43,795 nt of DNA from Gammaproteobacteria bacterium (lineage in GTDB: Bacteria; Pseudomonadota; Gammaproteobacteria; Pseudomonadales; Azotimanducaceae): positions 1-43,795 of the forward strand of contig JABJED010000277.1 in assembly GCA_018665025.1 (NCBI GenBank), read 5' to 3'. Below are positions 34,301 through 42,358 of the stretch, one piece after another; position 1 is the first letter of the stretch; each line of letters begins with the position of its first letter. Under the pieces are notes generated by a model that did not search any database, was not told the DNA's origin, and saw only the letters and a list, made by a program, of their open reading frames with translations. The position numbers and the translations under genes were made by a program.

Positions 34301-35794
34301 TCAGGCGGCCTTCGGATTGCGCTGTGGTTCTGCAATATCCAGCATTTGCTCGCGTTTGGGTCCGCGTTGAAACCGTGCACGGTTGTTCTTTGCGCGGCCT
34401 CTCAGCATATAGCGTAATATCGTCCAGCGAATCTTGTTATCTTTCAGGAAGTCCCCTGGTTTTTCCATTAGGTTAAAGGTTCGCATGGCGCCTCGTAAGA
34501 CGTGAAGCTGTTCACTAGCGGCGCTGTTGATAGCATCGCCGAAAGCTGCCTTCAACCAATTTTTTAAACCGCCCGTGTCTTCTATATCTTTGCCTTCAAG
34601 GACGGCGACTGCTCGTTTTATACCCCGCTTGTCTTCAATTAGACTCGCAGAGAATATGGGACGTAGCTCGTTTTCTGTTTCTTCATCGAACTGAAGGGCG
34701 CGTTCAACAGGATCGGTGAACTCATCCAGAATGCGTGCCAATAGGTGTGCATGGATGGTGCCGGTGGAGCATCCCCTGCCGTAGAGTGGATTTGTTCTGA
34801 CTGCCGAGTCGCCAACCGCAAAGAAGTTAAGCGCGACGGGAATACCGTCATTTACAAAGTGGCGCCACGTAGCGTGGATGTCACCGAATCCGAATGAAGA
34901 GGTAGTAGGTGTTGATTTCGATGGACTCACCCAGGGCTTCAGTCCGGGAATGGCGTTGCAGATATCATCGAACTGGTCCGGATCCTTGATGGCTTCGCGG
35001 AGTTCTGTCTCATGGTTTGGCAGACAGATAATGACGGCAAAGTGACCGTTGTCGCCAGGGAATACGCCATATTTCATATAGCCAAGGTCGCCTGCGGAAC
35101 GTTCCTTATTGTGCCTTGAGGGTTCCTGTTCTCCGGGGTTAAGCTGGTAATGTCTGGTGTAGTACACAATATCCGCATCATCGTCTTCCGTAGTGACCCG
35201 GGAACCCAGAGCATCCAGCCACGCCGGAAAATTTGTTCCCCTGCCGCTGGCATCGACAACGACGTCATGGCTAACCTGTTCAATGTCTCCGCGATCAACC
35301 TGGACCTCCAGCCCGGTAAGGGTGATGTCCTCGCTTGTACCGCTGGTCGTCATACCCACAACGTTGCTTGTGTTGTTAATGGTCACATTGTGTTTGCTTT
35401 CAACGTACCGGCGGAGAACCGTCTCCATGGTTGCCCTGCGGCACATCAGCATCCACATATCTTCGTCAGTAGGCTCTGGTTCATACTGGAGTAGTAATTC
35501 GGGTGGTAACATATCTCTGAAGGACATCTTTCGAGCGCCGGCTTCCCAGAATTGCTCTATCAGATCCGGGTAGTTCTTTTCGAGCAGGTTACACATGACC
35601 CCCAGAAAGGCATGTGGATGTCTGAACTGGGCGGCTCCCCGGCGATTCCATTCAAAAAAGGCCTGGTCTGCTCCACCTTCCGGTGGCTCGATGTCACGCT
35701 CATAGATAGTTACGGTGTTACCTTTCGCTGCCAGCGCAAGACCGGTGCAAAGACCGCTGATACCTGCTCCAACGACTGCAATGTTTTGTTTCAT
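34301..35794 (-). CDS. FAD-dependent oxidoreductase (monooxygenase-like)
   Basis: A 497-residue flavoprotein with the Rossmann FAD motif VVGAGISGLCTGLALAAKGNTVTIYERD at the N-terminus, a DASGRGTNFPAWLDALG region (the DG-type motif of class A flavoprotein monooxygenases), and AVGDSAVRTNPLYGRGCSTG near residue 325 (FAD ribityl/pyrophosphate contact). The general layout resembles single-component aromatic hydroxylases and halogenase-like proteins. I see no halogenase WxWxIP motif. It is the last gene of the 34.3-38.9-kb operon, five bases after the hydrolase stop. The substrate is unknown. Confidence 0.87.
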   Translation of the reverse strand: MKQNIAVVGAGISGLCTGLALAAKGNTVTIYERDIEPPEGGADQAFFEWNRRGAAQFRHPHAFLGVMCNLLEKNYPDLIEQFWEAGARKMSFRDMLPPELLLQYEPEPTDEDMWMLMCRRATMETVLRRYVESKHNVTINNTSNVVGMTTSGTSEDITLTGLEVQVDRGDIEQVSHDVVVDASGRGTNFPAWLDALGSRVTTEDDDADIVYYTRHYQLNPGEQEPSRHNKERSAGDLGYMKYGVFPGDNGHFAVIICLPNHETELREAIKDPDQFDDICNAIPGLKPWVSPSKSTPTTSSFGFGDIHATWRHFVNDGIPVALNFFAVGDSAVRTNPLYGRGCSTGTIHAHLLARILDEFTDPVERALQFDEETENELRPIFSASLIEDKRGIKRAVAVLEGKDIEDTGGLKNWLKAAFGDAINSAASEQLHVLRGAMRTFNLMEKPGDFLKDNKIRWTILRYMLRGRAKNNRARFQRGPKREQMLDIAEPQRNPKAA

Positions 35795-35799
35795 ATTGG

Positions 35800-36771
35800 C
35801 TATTTTACTGAATTAAGAAAATCAATCATTAGGGAATTCACTTGTTCAGGCGCTTCCTGTTGTGTCCAGTGGCCAATGTTGGGAATCAGCTGGTTCACTT
35901 TCAGGTTGGTCACGTAACGGGGCATGTTTTTCAGTGCATCCGCTGCGAGCATAATCACGCCATCTTTTTCACCTGCGACAAACAGGGCAGGCTGGTTTAT
36001 TTCTTCGGAACAACCTTCGGTTAAGGACCAGGTCAGGTTGTGGTTTCGGTAGTAGTTCAATGGACCTCGAAACCCGCTTTGTTCAAACTCGGCGGTGTAA
36101 AAGTCGAGATCGCATTCTGTACACCAGTCGCCGAGTGTTCCTGGATCTTCGATATCAGATAGCAAGTCTGAGTCGGGTGATCTAGGTGCGATAAAGTTGC
36201 CGGCGTCAAAAGCACCAGAGCCTATGTGGTAAAACTTCCGGAGGTTCACCCTGACGTTAGTCTCCCATTCGGCCTCTGCAACACCTGGTTCCTGGAAGTA
36301 AAGCTGGTAGAAGAACATGTCTTTGAAAATTTCTTTCATCATATCGAGCGGTGGCGCTGCTGCCCTCGGGCTAAACGGCACGGAGAGTACGCCGACCGCA
36401 GTGACTTTACCCGGGTGGTGCAACGCGCAGGACCAGGCAGTTGGGGCGCCCCAGTCATGGCCAAAGACTATCGCTGTTTCGTACCCTAGAGCAGAAATGA
36501 GTCCGATAATATCGTTGGTCACCTCTACCTGGTTGTAGGTCGCGATGTCATCAGGTTTATCACTCTTTCCGTAGCCGCGCATATCCGGCGCGACAGCGTG
36601 GAAGCCTGCGTCGGCCACCGCGGGAATCTGGTGACGCCATGAGTACCAGGATTCTGGAAAGCCGTGAAGCATCAGTACAAGGGGACCTTCCCCCTGTTCT
36701 GCGATGTTAAGTTCAATTCCGTTTGTGCTTACCCGGCGTTGGTTTATTTTAGACACGTTCGCTTCAGACAC
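35800..36771 (-). CDS. Alpha/beta hydrolase, epoxide hydrolase-like
   Basis: A 323-residue hydrolase beginning with GTG 36771, one base after the stop of the amidohydrolase gene and with GGAG six bases in front. The longer frame to 36846 would overlap that gene by 74 bp. Motifs: oxyanion HGFPESW (36-42), RGYGKSDKP, nucleophile loop GHDWGAPTAW with Asp106, and catalytic His301 (IGHWTQQE). An Asp nucleophile with HGFPESW is typical of epoxide hydrolases and fluoroacetate or haloalkane dehalogenases. Epoxide hydrolase would make sense beside a flavin monooxygenase. This is inferred from order only. Confidence 0.88.
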   Translation of the reverse strand: MSEANVSKINQRRVSTNGIELNIAEQGEGPLVLMLHGFPESWYSWRHQIPAVADAGFHAVAPDMRGYGKSDKPDDIATYNQVEVTNDIIGLISALGYETAIVFGHDWGAPTAWSCALHHPGKVTAVGVLSVPFSPRAAAPPLDMMKEIFKDMFFYQLYFQEPGVAEAEWETNVRVNLRKFYHIGSGAFDAGNFIAPRSPDSDLLSDIEDPGTLGDWCTECDLDFYTAEFEQSGFRGPLNYYRNHNLTWSLTEGCSEEINQPALFVAGEKDGVIMLAADALKNMPRYVTNLKVNQLIPNIGHWTQQEAPEQVNSLMIDFLNSVK

Positions 36772-36772
36772 A

Positions 36773-38437
36773 TTATGCTCCGGGAATAATTGAGCCGATA
36801 GCGGACTCTGTATATTCACCATGTCGGTAGGCGATCTCACCGCCAATAATGACTGTGTCTATCCCTACGCTGTCCCTGACATAACGGCTGCCGTCGCCGG
36901 GCACGTCCTGAACGTAGTACTCTTCGCCGCGATCAATCTGTTCCGCATCGAATATCGTGATATCAGCTGCGTAGCCAAGGTGTAGAAGCCCGCGATTGTT
37001 CATGCCCCAGATGCTGGCTGTGTCCAGGGTGATTTTCTTTACCGCTTCCTCGACCGTGAGTGCCTTGCAGTTACGGACAAACTGGCTGAACAGGTAGCCC
37101 GTATCGCCATAAGTTGAAAAGGAAAGAATATGAGCGCCGCCATCACTGGCGCCCAGATGAACCCTGGGATTGGCCAGTAAGCTGCCAACAATGTCGTTGT
37201 CCGTATGGCCCATGTTCAAGGCTAGAAAGTGTGCCTGGAGGTCTTCTTCAATTGAAAGGTCGATCATGGTGTCTATGGTGCTGGTATTTCGGGTAACCGC
37301 AATTTCGGCCAGCGTTTTTCCAACAAACTGTTGGTTGGCGTCTGAATCTACCTGTCGCAAAATGAGGCCATCCCACATCCGTGACATGGTTGCCGCTTCT
37401 GCGACCAGTTGTTTACGCTTGGCTTCATCTTTGAGGGCGGCTTTGATGTCGTCATGGCTGCCGAATCTCATCATCTGATACCAGCTCGGCAACCTGATAA
37501 ACAGCAGGCTGGGCACTTCAAAACAAAAGCTGATGTCAATAGGTCTCGTCTGGACCTGGGGCCATACGCGGGCACCACGCTTGAATTGCTCATCGACCCT
37601 GGCCATGATCCGATTGACGCTGTCATTCTCTGTCACGTTGACAAACAGCGGCGAGAAGGTTGTCGTGATCTTGTGCTTCAGGCTGATTTCTGCCAACTGA
37701 TCAATTCGAGCGAGAGTGATGTCAGCGTCATAAAACTCGTGCACAATTTGCAAAATTCTGTTGAATTCTCCGAGCACCTCACAAAGTGCGTGCAGCTCTT
37801 GCTGATCTGCATATCGGCTGGGCACTGGCTGCAGTGTTTCATCCATGTCGACAAAACTGGTGGACATCCCGATGGCGCCATTACGCAGGCACTCCCTCAG
37901 GAGTTCCTGCATCCTGCCAAGCTCTTCGTCATTTGCGGTGCGCTGCATTGAATCATCACCCATGACCCAAAGGCGCAGAACACTGTGTCCAACCAGCGGC
38001 GCAACATTAATGGTGAGATCTTTTTTGATCCGGTTTAGAAACTCTTCAAAGGTTTCCCAGTTCCACTCAACGCCTTCCTCGAAAGCCTTGATGGGCATTT
38101 CCTCGATTTGGTTAAACATGCCCACCAGCTTCATGCGATGTTTTGCTTTTAGTGGCGCAAGTGACAGTGAACAGTTACCGGGCACAATGGTCGTGATGCC
38201 ATGTTCGATAGCGGGCTTGGCTCGTCCATCCCAGAGTAGCTGCGCATCGAAATGCGTGTGTGGATCGATGAACCCGGGGGATACTGTTTTCCCAGTAGCA
38301 TCAATTTCCAGGGATGCGGGCTCCAAGATGCTGCCGCTGGCAACGATTTTTCCGTCTTTGACGCCAACATCGCCAAGGTATCCAGGCATGCCGGTACCGT
38401 CTACGATTGTGCCGTTACGAATGATGAGGTCCAACAT
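36773..38437 (-). CDS. N-acyl-D-amino-acid deacylase-type amidohydrolase
   Basis: A 554-residue member of the D-aminoacylase branch of the amidohydrolase superfamily. Metal motif GFIDPHTHFDAQ lies near residue 54, VPGNCSLSLAP contains the Cys that serves as a zinc ligand in D-aminoacylase, and VGHSVLRLWVMGDD and LRNGAIGMSTSF are conserved family blocks. LGASDGGAHILSF holds the catalytic Asp. GGAG stands eight bases before the ATG. It follows the 77-residue unknown protein after 18 bp and is tightly linked to the hydrolase downstream. Family members cleave N-acyl groups or other amide bonds, and the substrate here is unknown. Confidence 0.88.
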   Translation of the reverse strand: MLDLIIRNGTIVDGTGMPGYLGDVGVKDGKIVASGSILEPASLEIDATGKTVSPGFIDPHTHFDAQLLWDGRAKPAIEHGITTIVPGNCSLSLAPLKAKHRMKLVGMFNQIEEMPIKAFEEGVEWNWETFEEFLNRIKKDLTINVAPLVGHSVLRLWVMGDDSMQRTANDEELGRMQELLRECLRNGAIGMSTSFVDMDETLQPVPSRYADQQELHALCEVLGEFNRILQIVHEFYDADITLARIDQLAEISLKHKITTTFSPLFVNVTENDSVNRIMARVDEQFKRGARVWPQVQTRPIDISFCFEVPSLLFIRLPSWYQMMRFGSHDDIKAALKDEAKRKQLVAEAATMSRMWDGLILRQVDSDANQQFVGKTLAEIAVTRNTSTIDTMIDLSIEEDLQAHFLALNMGHTDNDIVGSLLANPRVHLGASDGGAHILSFSTYGDTGYLFSQFVRNCKALTVEEAVKKITLDTASIWGMNNRGLLHLGYAADITIFDAEQIDRGEEYYVQDVPGDGSRYVRDSVGIDTVIIGGEIAYRHGEYTESAIGSIIPGA

Positions 38438-38455
38438 GATTTTTACTCCGGGATT

Positions 38456-38689
38456 TTATTGATATCGATTGTATGAAACCTGAAGTGCGTCGCGCACTTT
38501 GTCCCAGGATTGTCCTTTAACATCTTCGATCGAAATGGCGTTGCACGAATCCATCAGGGCTGAAGTCGCCATCTGGTCCAGGGCAACTTCTGCAGTGCCA
38601 CCATTCTCGTATTCTATAGAGACAACGAGTTCGGCAATGCCTTCATGGGCAGCGGCCACCCTTACATCCCTGATGATTGCGGATTCCAT
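38456..38689 (-). CDS. Small unknown protein (77 aa) in catabolic operon
   Basis: I do not recognise this protein. It is acidic and looks like a compact alpha/beta fold: strands IRDVRVAAA and AELVVSIEYENGGTAEVALDQ, then helices around MATSALMDSC and WDKVRDALQVSYN. Its ATG abuts the stop of the 76-residue gene (TAG then ATG, no gap), and the amidohydrolase starts 18 bp later. The arrangement makes a real coding gene likely. A role as partner or subunit of the amidohydrolase is a guess from position. Confidence 0.65.
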   Translation of the reverse strand: MESAIIRDVRVAAAHEGIAELVVSIEYENGGTAEVALDQMATSALMDSCNAISIEDVKGQSWDKVRDALQVSYNRYQ

Positions 38690-38920
38690 CTAGGCCTGGG
38701 GTGGTGCTACAAAAATAATGTCACTCGGCAGTATTGGGTTACCTGCCCGGGTTGAATCTTTTGCTGCTGCGGGACGCATAAAGACGTGCAGGTTCCAGCT
38801 TTGTAGCATGCCGACTGCCTCCTCACTGCCCATATCGGGAAGCTCTCGCTGGGTGATGGATTCCCAGGTGTCCTGGCCTTCGGGAAAGATAGATTTGCGT
38901 GTTTCATTGAGTGTGGCCAT
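38690..38920 (-). CDS. Small unknown protein (76 aa), first gene of the operon
   Basis: I do not recognise this protein. Visible features are a Trp- and Glu-containing N-terminal half (QDTWESITQRELPDMGSEEA), a probable amphipathic helix, and a Pro-rich end (NPILPSDIIFVAPPQA). There is no signal peptide or membrane segment. It is immediately followed by the 77-residue gene without spacer, suggesting a co-translated pair. The ATG is 123 bp from the divergent VOC gene start. Confidence 0.6.
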   Translation of the reverse strand: MATLNETRKSIFPEGQDTWESITQRELPDMGSEEAVGMLQSWNLHVFMRPAAAKDSTRAGNPILPSDIIFVAPPQA

Positions 38921-38940
38921 GCAGCTTTTATGTCGATTTA

Positions 38941-38969
38941 TTGGAGAGCTTTAACATAACCGAGATATA
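38941..38969 (+). promoter_or_regulatory. Possible sigma-70 promoter for the VOC-crotonase pair
   Basis: TTGGAG (38941-38946) and GATATA (38964-38969) are 17 bp apart in the divergent intergenic region, 74 bp before the ATG of the VOC gene. Match by eye only. Confidence 0.3.
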
Positions 38970-39043
38970 TTCCAATGTCATTGCTCATCACTTGAACAGA
39001 TATGGTCCATCACCTATGGTGACTACAAAACAGGAGGTGGCGT

Positions 39044-39811
39044 ATGTGGCTAAGAATCAGGCAAATAGCGGGAGTAGCGGAAAAGTTGCAGCCGGTGGAA
39101 GACGACCTAAAAGAGATACTGGGCATTGAAGTTTGCTACCGGGATCCCGGGGTTGGTTACTTCGGCCTGGAAAACGCCCTGTTTCCCATCGGCGACCAGT
39201 TGCTTGAAGTGGTTGCGCCAATCCAGGAAAACACAGCGGGTGGACGCTATATTGAACGAAGAGGTGGGGATAGTGGTTACATGGTGATTACCCAATGTGA
39301 CGACCACCCACCACGCCGAGCTCATGTCGATGAACTGGGTATCCGCATTGTTCTGGACAACCAGTCCAGTGAGTTTATTAATCTTCAACTACACCCCCGG
39401 GATACGGGGGGCACGTTTTTCGAAATTGACCAACAGTTGGGTGAAGGTGCGCTGAATGAGAATGGGCCCTGGCATCCCGCGGGGCCAGACTGGCAGCGAG
39501 CGAAGCAGCTGGGGCGGGTGAAGGGCATAGCCGCCGCAGAAATCCAGTGCGACGACCCTGCATCCGTGTCGCAGCGCTGGGCGGAAATCGCGCAGCTCCC
39601 ACTTGATACCTCAGACGGAATTTCCCAAATCTGTTTTGAGAATGCTGTGGTCAGGTTCGTCGCCTGCACCGACGGCCGTCCCGAAGGTCTTGGCGGCATC
39701 GACATAGAAACCACAAACAAGACTGCGATTCTTGATGCGGCTGCTGCTCGCGGAAAGATCAGCGGTGAAGACCAGGTTTACCTTTGCGGAATGAGGATGA
39801 ATCTCGTATGA
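39044..39811 (+). CDS. VOC-fold (glyoxalase/dioxygenase-like) protein
   Basis: A 255-residue protein with two probable VOC half-modules. The first (1-115) includes GVGYFGLENALFPIGDQLLEVVAP, and the second (about 155-245) includes AAEIQCDDPASVSQRWAEI. HPRDTGGTFFEID carries a His and Glu that could bind metal. GGAGG six bases before the ATG is one of the best ribosome sites in the window. VOC proteins include glyoxalases, epimerases, extradiol dioxygenases and resistance proteins, so function is open. Its stop overlaps the crotonase start (ATGA), indicating coupling. Confidence 0.83.
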   Translation: MWLRIRQIAGVAEKLQPVEDDLKEILGIEVCYRDPGVGYFGLENALFPIGDQLLEVVAPIQENTAGGRYIERRGGDSGYMVITQCDDHPPRRAHVDELGIRIVLDNQSSEFINLQLHPRDTGGTFFEIDQQLGEGALNENGPWHPAGPDWQRAKQLGRVKGIAAAEIQCDDPASVSQRWAEIAQLPLDTSDGISQICFENAVVRFVACTDGRPEGLGGIDIETTNKTAILDAAAARGKISGEDQVYLCGMRMNLV

Positions 39812-40620
39812 ATTACACAGACATTGAATATGAAATCATAGGCAGCGCTGCCTTGCTGACGCTTAATCGACCGGAAAAGTTGAACGCGTTCACTTACCAT
39901 ACGCTCAGGGAAATTCGCGAAGCAGTAGATGCCAGCGTGCAGAATCCTGAGGTCGTCGGAATTGTAATCACCGGAAATGGCCGGGGTTTTTCGTCAGGCC
40001 TTGATTCTGCTGTTCTTGCAAGTGTTACCAGCGGCAAGACAGCCACAACCACTGATGAAGCCAGCGATGAGCTTCCAGGGATATTTTCCTATCTGCTAGA
40101 AGTACCCAAGCCGGTTATTTCAGCGATTAATGGCGTCGCCGCTGGTGGCGGGTTAATTCTGGCGTTGATGAGCGACATCCGGATTGCCGCAAGGGATGCG
40201 GCCCTGACAACGGTATTTCTGAAACGTGGGTTGATTGCGGAACATGGTTCCAGCTGGATACTACCAAGGCTTGTTGGAACAGGCAGGGCGCTGGACCTTC
40301 TGTGGGCAAGTAACAAGGTCACTGCCGAAGAGGCGCTAAGCCTGGGGCTGGTCGACCGGTTATCCGAGCCGGAAAATTTGTTATCGGATGCCCTTGAATA
40401 CATTGAGAAGCTGGCCGTTACTTCTGCCCCTGCAGCTATCGCTGAGACCAAACGACTGGTGTATTCACATCTAGGCAAAGGCTATCGCGAAGCGCTGATT
40501 GAAGCCAATGTGTCACAGAATGCATTTGTCGCGAGGCCAGATGCCAAAGAAGGGGCCCAGGCGCTGATCGAAAAACGCATGCCCAAGTTTGAGCGCCTGG
40601 GAAAGGATGACATTTTCTAG
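39808..40620 (+). CDS. Enoyl-CoA hydratase/isomerase (crotonase) family protein
   Basis: A 270-residue crotonase starting at ATG 39808 within the ATGA overlap with the VOC gene; an upstream ATG at 39784 is possible but less natural. Motifs: TLNRPEKLNAF, GRGFSSGLDSAVL (first oxyanion region), INGVAAGGGLILALMSDIRIAA (second), and FLKRGLIAEHGSSWILPRLVG, with Glu in the catalytic loop. The tail IEKRMPKFERL is typical. Its stop codon lies inside a 15-bp tandem duplication. Confidence 0.92.
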   Translation: MNYTDIEYEIIGSAALLTLNRPEKLNAFTYHTLREIREAVDASVQNPEVVGIVITGNGRGFSSGLDSAVLASVTSGKTATTTDEASDELPGIFSYLLEVPKPVISAINGVAAGGGLILALMSDIRIAARDAALTTVFLKRGLIAEHGSSWILPRLVGTGRALDLLWASNKVTAEEALSLGLVDRLSEPENLLSDALEYIEKLAVTSAPAAIAETKRLVYSHLGKGYREALIEANVSQNAFVARPDAKEGAQALIEKRMPKFERLGKDDIF

Positions 40621-40644
40621 TTTTACATCTTCTAGTCTTACATC
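40615..40644. repeat. 15-bp tandem duplication across a stop codon
   Basis: TTCTAGTTTTACATC (40615-40629) is followed directly by TTCTAGTCTTACATC (40630-40644), differing at one base. The first copy contains the crotonase TAG, and the second carries another TAG in the same frame. Confidence 0.9.
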
Positions 40645-40707
40645 TTGGCGCCTGACCAGATGCTGGAAGTTAAGTATCAATTGCGTGGTTGTTATGAGGG
40701 TCTGTGT

Positions 40708-41460
40708 TTAGAGGACCTTGATGACTCGGCGGTCGATTCTCTTCAGTACGTACCAACTGACGGCGCCAACGACTGCGGCGAATCCCGCAATGTAGACGAT
40801 GTCGAAAATTGGCGGCCACTGGTTATGCAGCAGTACTTCACGATAATCCTTCAGCAGTACCGCGACGGGATTCAGGTAAAGAATTGCCCTCAGACTTTCA
40901 TCAATGCGGGCCATATCGAAAAAGACCCCTGAAAGAAACATCAGGAGCAGCATTCCGTTCTCGATAATAAACCGAAGATCGGGGATGAACGGAATGATAG
41001 CGGCAAGCAGACTGGCAAGCGCCGCAACCAATAAAAACTGGCAGGCTACGATCGGCAGGAGCGCAGTCCAGTGAATGCTGGGCGTGAAACCACTCAAAGC
41101 CAGAAACAACAGCAGGATCGGCAAAACGACCAGGAACTTCATCGAGGTGACGGTTACCGTCACCATTGGCAGGACATACTTGGGCAGGTAGATCTGATTG
41201 ATCAACCCGGCATTTGCGACAATGGAGAGGCTTCCGTTACTGAGTGAGCTGGAAAACCATTTCCATGGAAGCAGCCCACACAACAGGAAATACATAAAAT
41301 TATCTCCGCCCATTTTAAGACCGAGCCCGAAGAGAAGATAGAAAGAACCCATGTATAGAACAGGTTCTATAAACCACCAGAGAAAGCCGATGTAGGCGCG
41401 GCTTGCCTCGGACTTAAGATCGGCCCAGGCTTTTACAGTAATGAGTTCCAGATAGTTCAT
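40708..41460 (-). CDS. ABC-2 polysaccharide export permease, orphan (Wzm/KpsM-like)
   Basis: A 250-residue inner-membrane protein with about six hydrophobic helices. The start at ATG 41460 (MNYLELITVKAW) gives the normal family length; the frame to 41667 runs into the upstream crotonase. KAWADLKSEASRAYIGFLWWFIEPVLYMGSFYLLFG and IYLPKYVLPMVTVTV are typical of permeases that export O-antigen, capsule or teichoic acid on a lipid carrier. The matching ATPase (Wzt/KpsT) normally lies directly downstream, but here a convergent crotonase gene occupies that place and no glycan gene is nearby. Confidence 0.85.
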   Translation of the reverse strand: MNYLELITVKAWADLKSEASRAYIGFLWWFIEPVLYMGSFYLLFGLGLKMGGDNFMYFLLCGLLPWKWFSSSLSNGSLSIVANAGLINQIYLPKYVLPMVTVTVTSMKFLVVLPILLLFLALSGFTPSIHWTALLPIVACQFLLVAALASLLAAIIPFIPDLRFIIENGMLLLMFLSGVFFDMARIDESLRAILYLNPVAVLLKDYREVLLHNQWPPIFDIVYIAGFAAVVGAVSWYVLKRIDRRVIKVL

Positions 41461-41479
41461 GGGACAAAAACCTATCCTG

Positions 41480-42328
41480 TTATTCGAATTTTCGTTGTTC
41501 CCACCATGGGAAGAACTCTGGCATGTCGGTGCTGACCTTTCCGGAGAACTCAGCTGGTCGCTTCTCCAGGAAGGATTGTACGCCTTCATGGGCGTCTTCT
41601 GATTTGCCGGTGAAGTAAACACCGCGGGAATCGATCTTGTGAGCCTCCATCGGGTGATCCGCGCCAAGCATCTTCCACATCATGTGACGAATCATGGTGA
41701 CCGAGACCGAGGATGTTTGTTCGGCAAATTCGTGTGCGAGATCACGGGCCGCCGGCATCAGGTCATTTTCTTTATGGACACTGCGTACGAATCGTTTTTC
41801 CAGAGCCTCCTGGGCATCAAAAATCCGGCCTGAATATGCCCATTCCAGCGCTGTGTTAATGCCGACACAGCGCGGCAAAAACCAGCTTGAGCAGGCTTCA
41901 GGTACGATCCCGCGTTTCGAAAAGACAAACCCGTAACGCGCTTTGTCCGAAGCCATTCGAATGTCCATCGCGCATTGCATGGTTGCACCGACGCCCACGG
42001 CTGGACCGTTGCACGCCGAAATAACCGGTTTCAAGCATTCGAACAATCTGAGGGTTAATACACCTCCACCATCAGGGTGAATGCCGCGGCCGTCTGATTC
42101 ATAGTCGAATGTTTCACTGCCGCTCGAAAGGTCTGCGCCTGCACAAAATCCGCGGCCAGCGCCCGTAAAAATGATCGCCCTAACATTGTCATCAGCATCA
42201 GCACGATCCAGGGCGCTGTGTACTTCAGATGACATTTGACCGTTGAAAGCGTTCAGGCGTTCAGGCCGATTAAGAGTGATGGTCAGAATGTTGTCTTCCA
42301 CCTCGTAGATAATCGCTTCGTAATCCAT
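41480..42328 (-). CDS. Enoyl-CoA hydratase/isomerase (crotonase) family protein
   Basis: A 282-residue crotonase. Motifs: TLNRPERLNAF, GRGFCAGADLSSG (first oxyanion region), CNGPAVGVGATMQCAMDIRMAS (second), and FSKRGIVPEACSSWFLPRCVG with Glu in the catalytic loop. C-terminal HEGVQSFLEKRPAEF is typical. It shares the KRGxxxE...SSW pattern with the crotonase at 39808, so these two are closer to each other than to the one at 25212. It lies in a minus-strand run after the TPR gene (30-bp gap) and before the orphan permease (19-bp gap). Substrate unknown. Confidence 0.92.
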   Translation of the reverse strand: MDYEAIIYEVEDNILTITLNRPERLNAFNGQMSSEVHSALDRADADDNVRAIIFTGAGRGFCAGADLSSGSETFDYESDGRGIHPDGGGVLTLRLFECLKPVISACNGPAVGVGATMQCAMDIRMASDKARYGFVFSKRGIVPEACSSWFLPRCVGINTALEWAYSGRIFDAQEALEKRFVRSVHKENDLMPAARDLAHEFAEQTSSVSVTMIRHMMWKMLGADHPMEAHKIDSRGVYFTGKSEDAHEGVQSFLEKRPAEFSGKVSTDMPEFFPWWEQRKFE

Positions 42329-42358
42329 GATGTTTCTCTTATCTTGGGTTTTCGTTGG

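Noticed and set aside
38456-38920. Toxin-antitoxin pair (two adjacent small genes)
   Set aside because: Neither protein resembles a known toxin or antitoxin, and their close linkage to catabolic genes favours a metabolic role.
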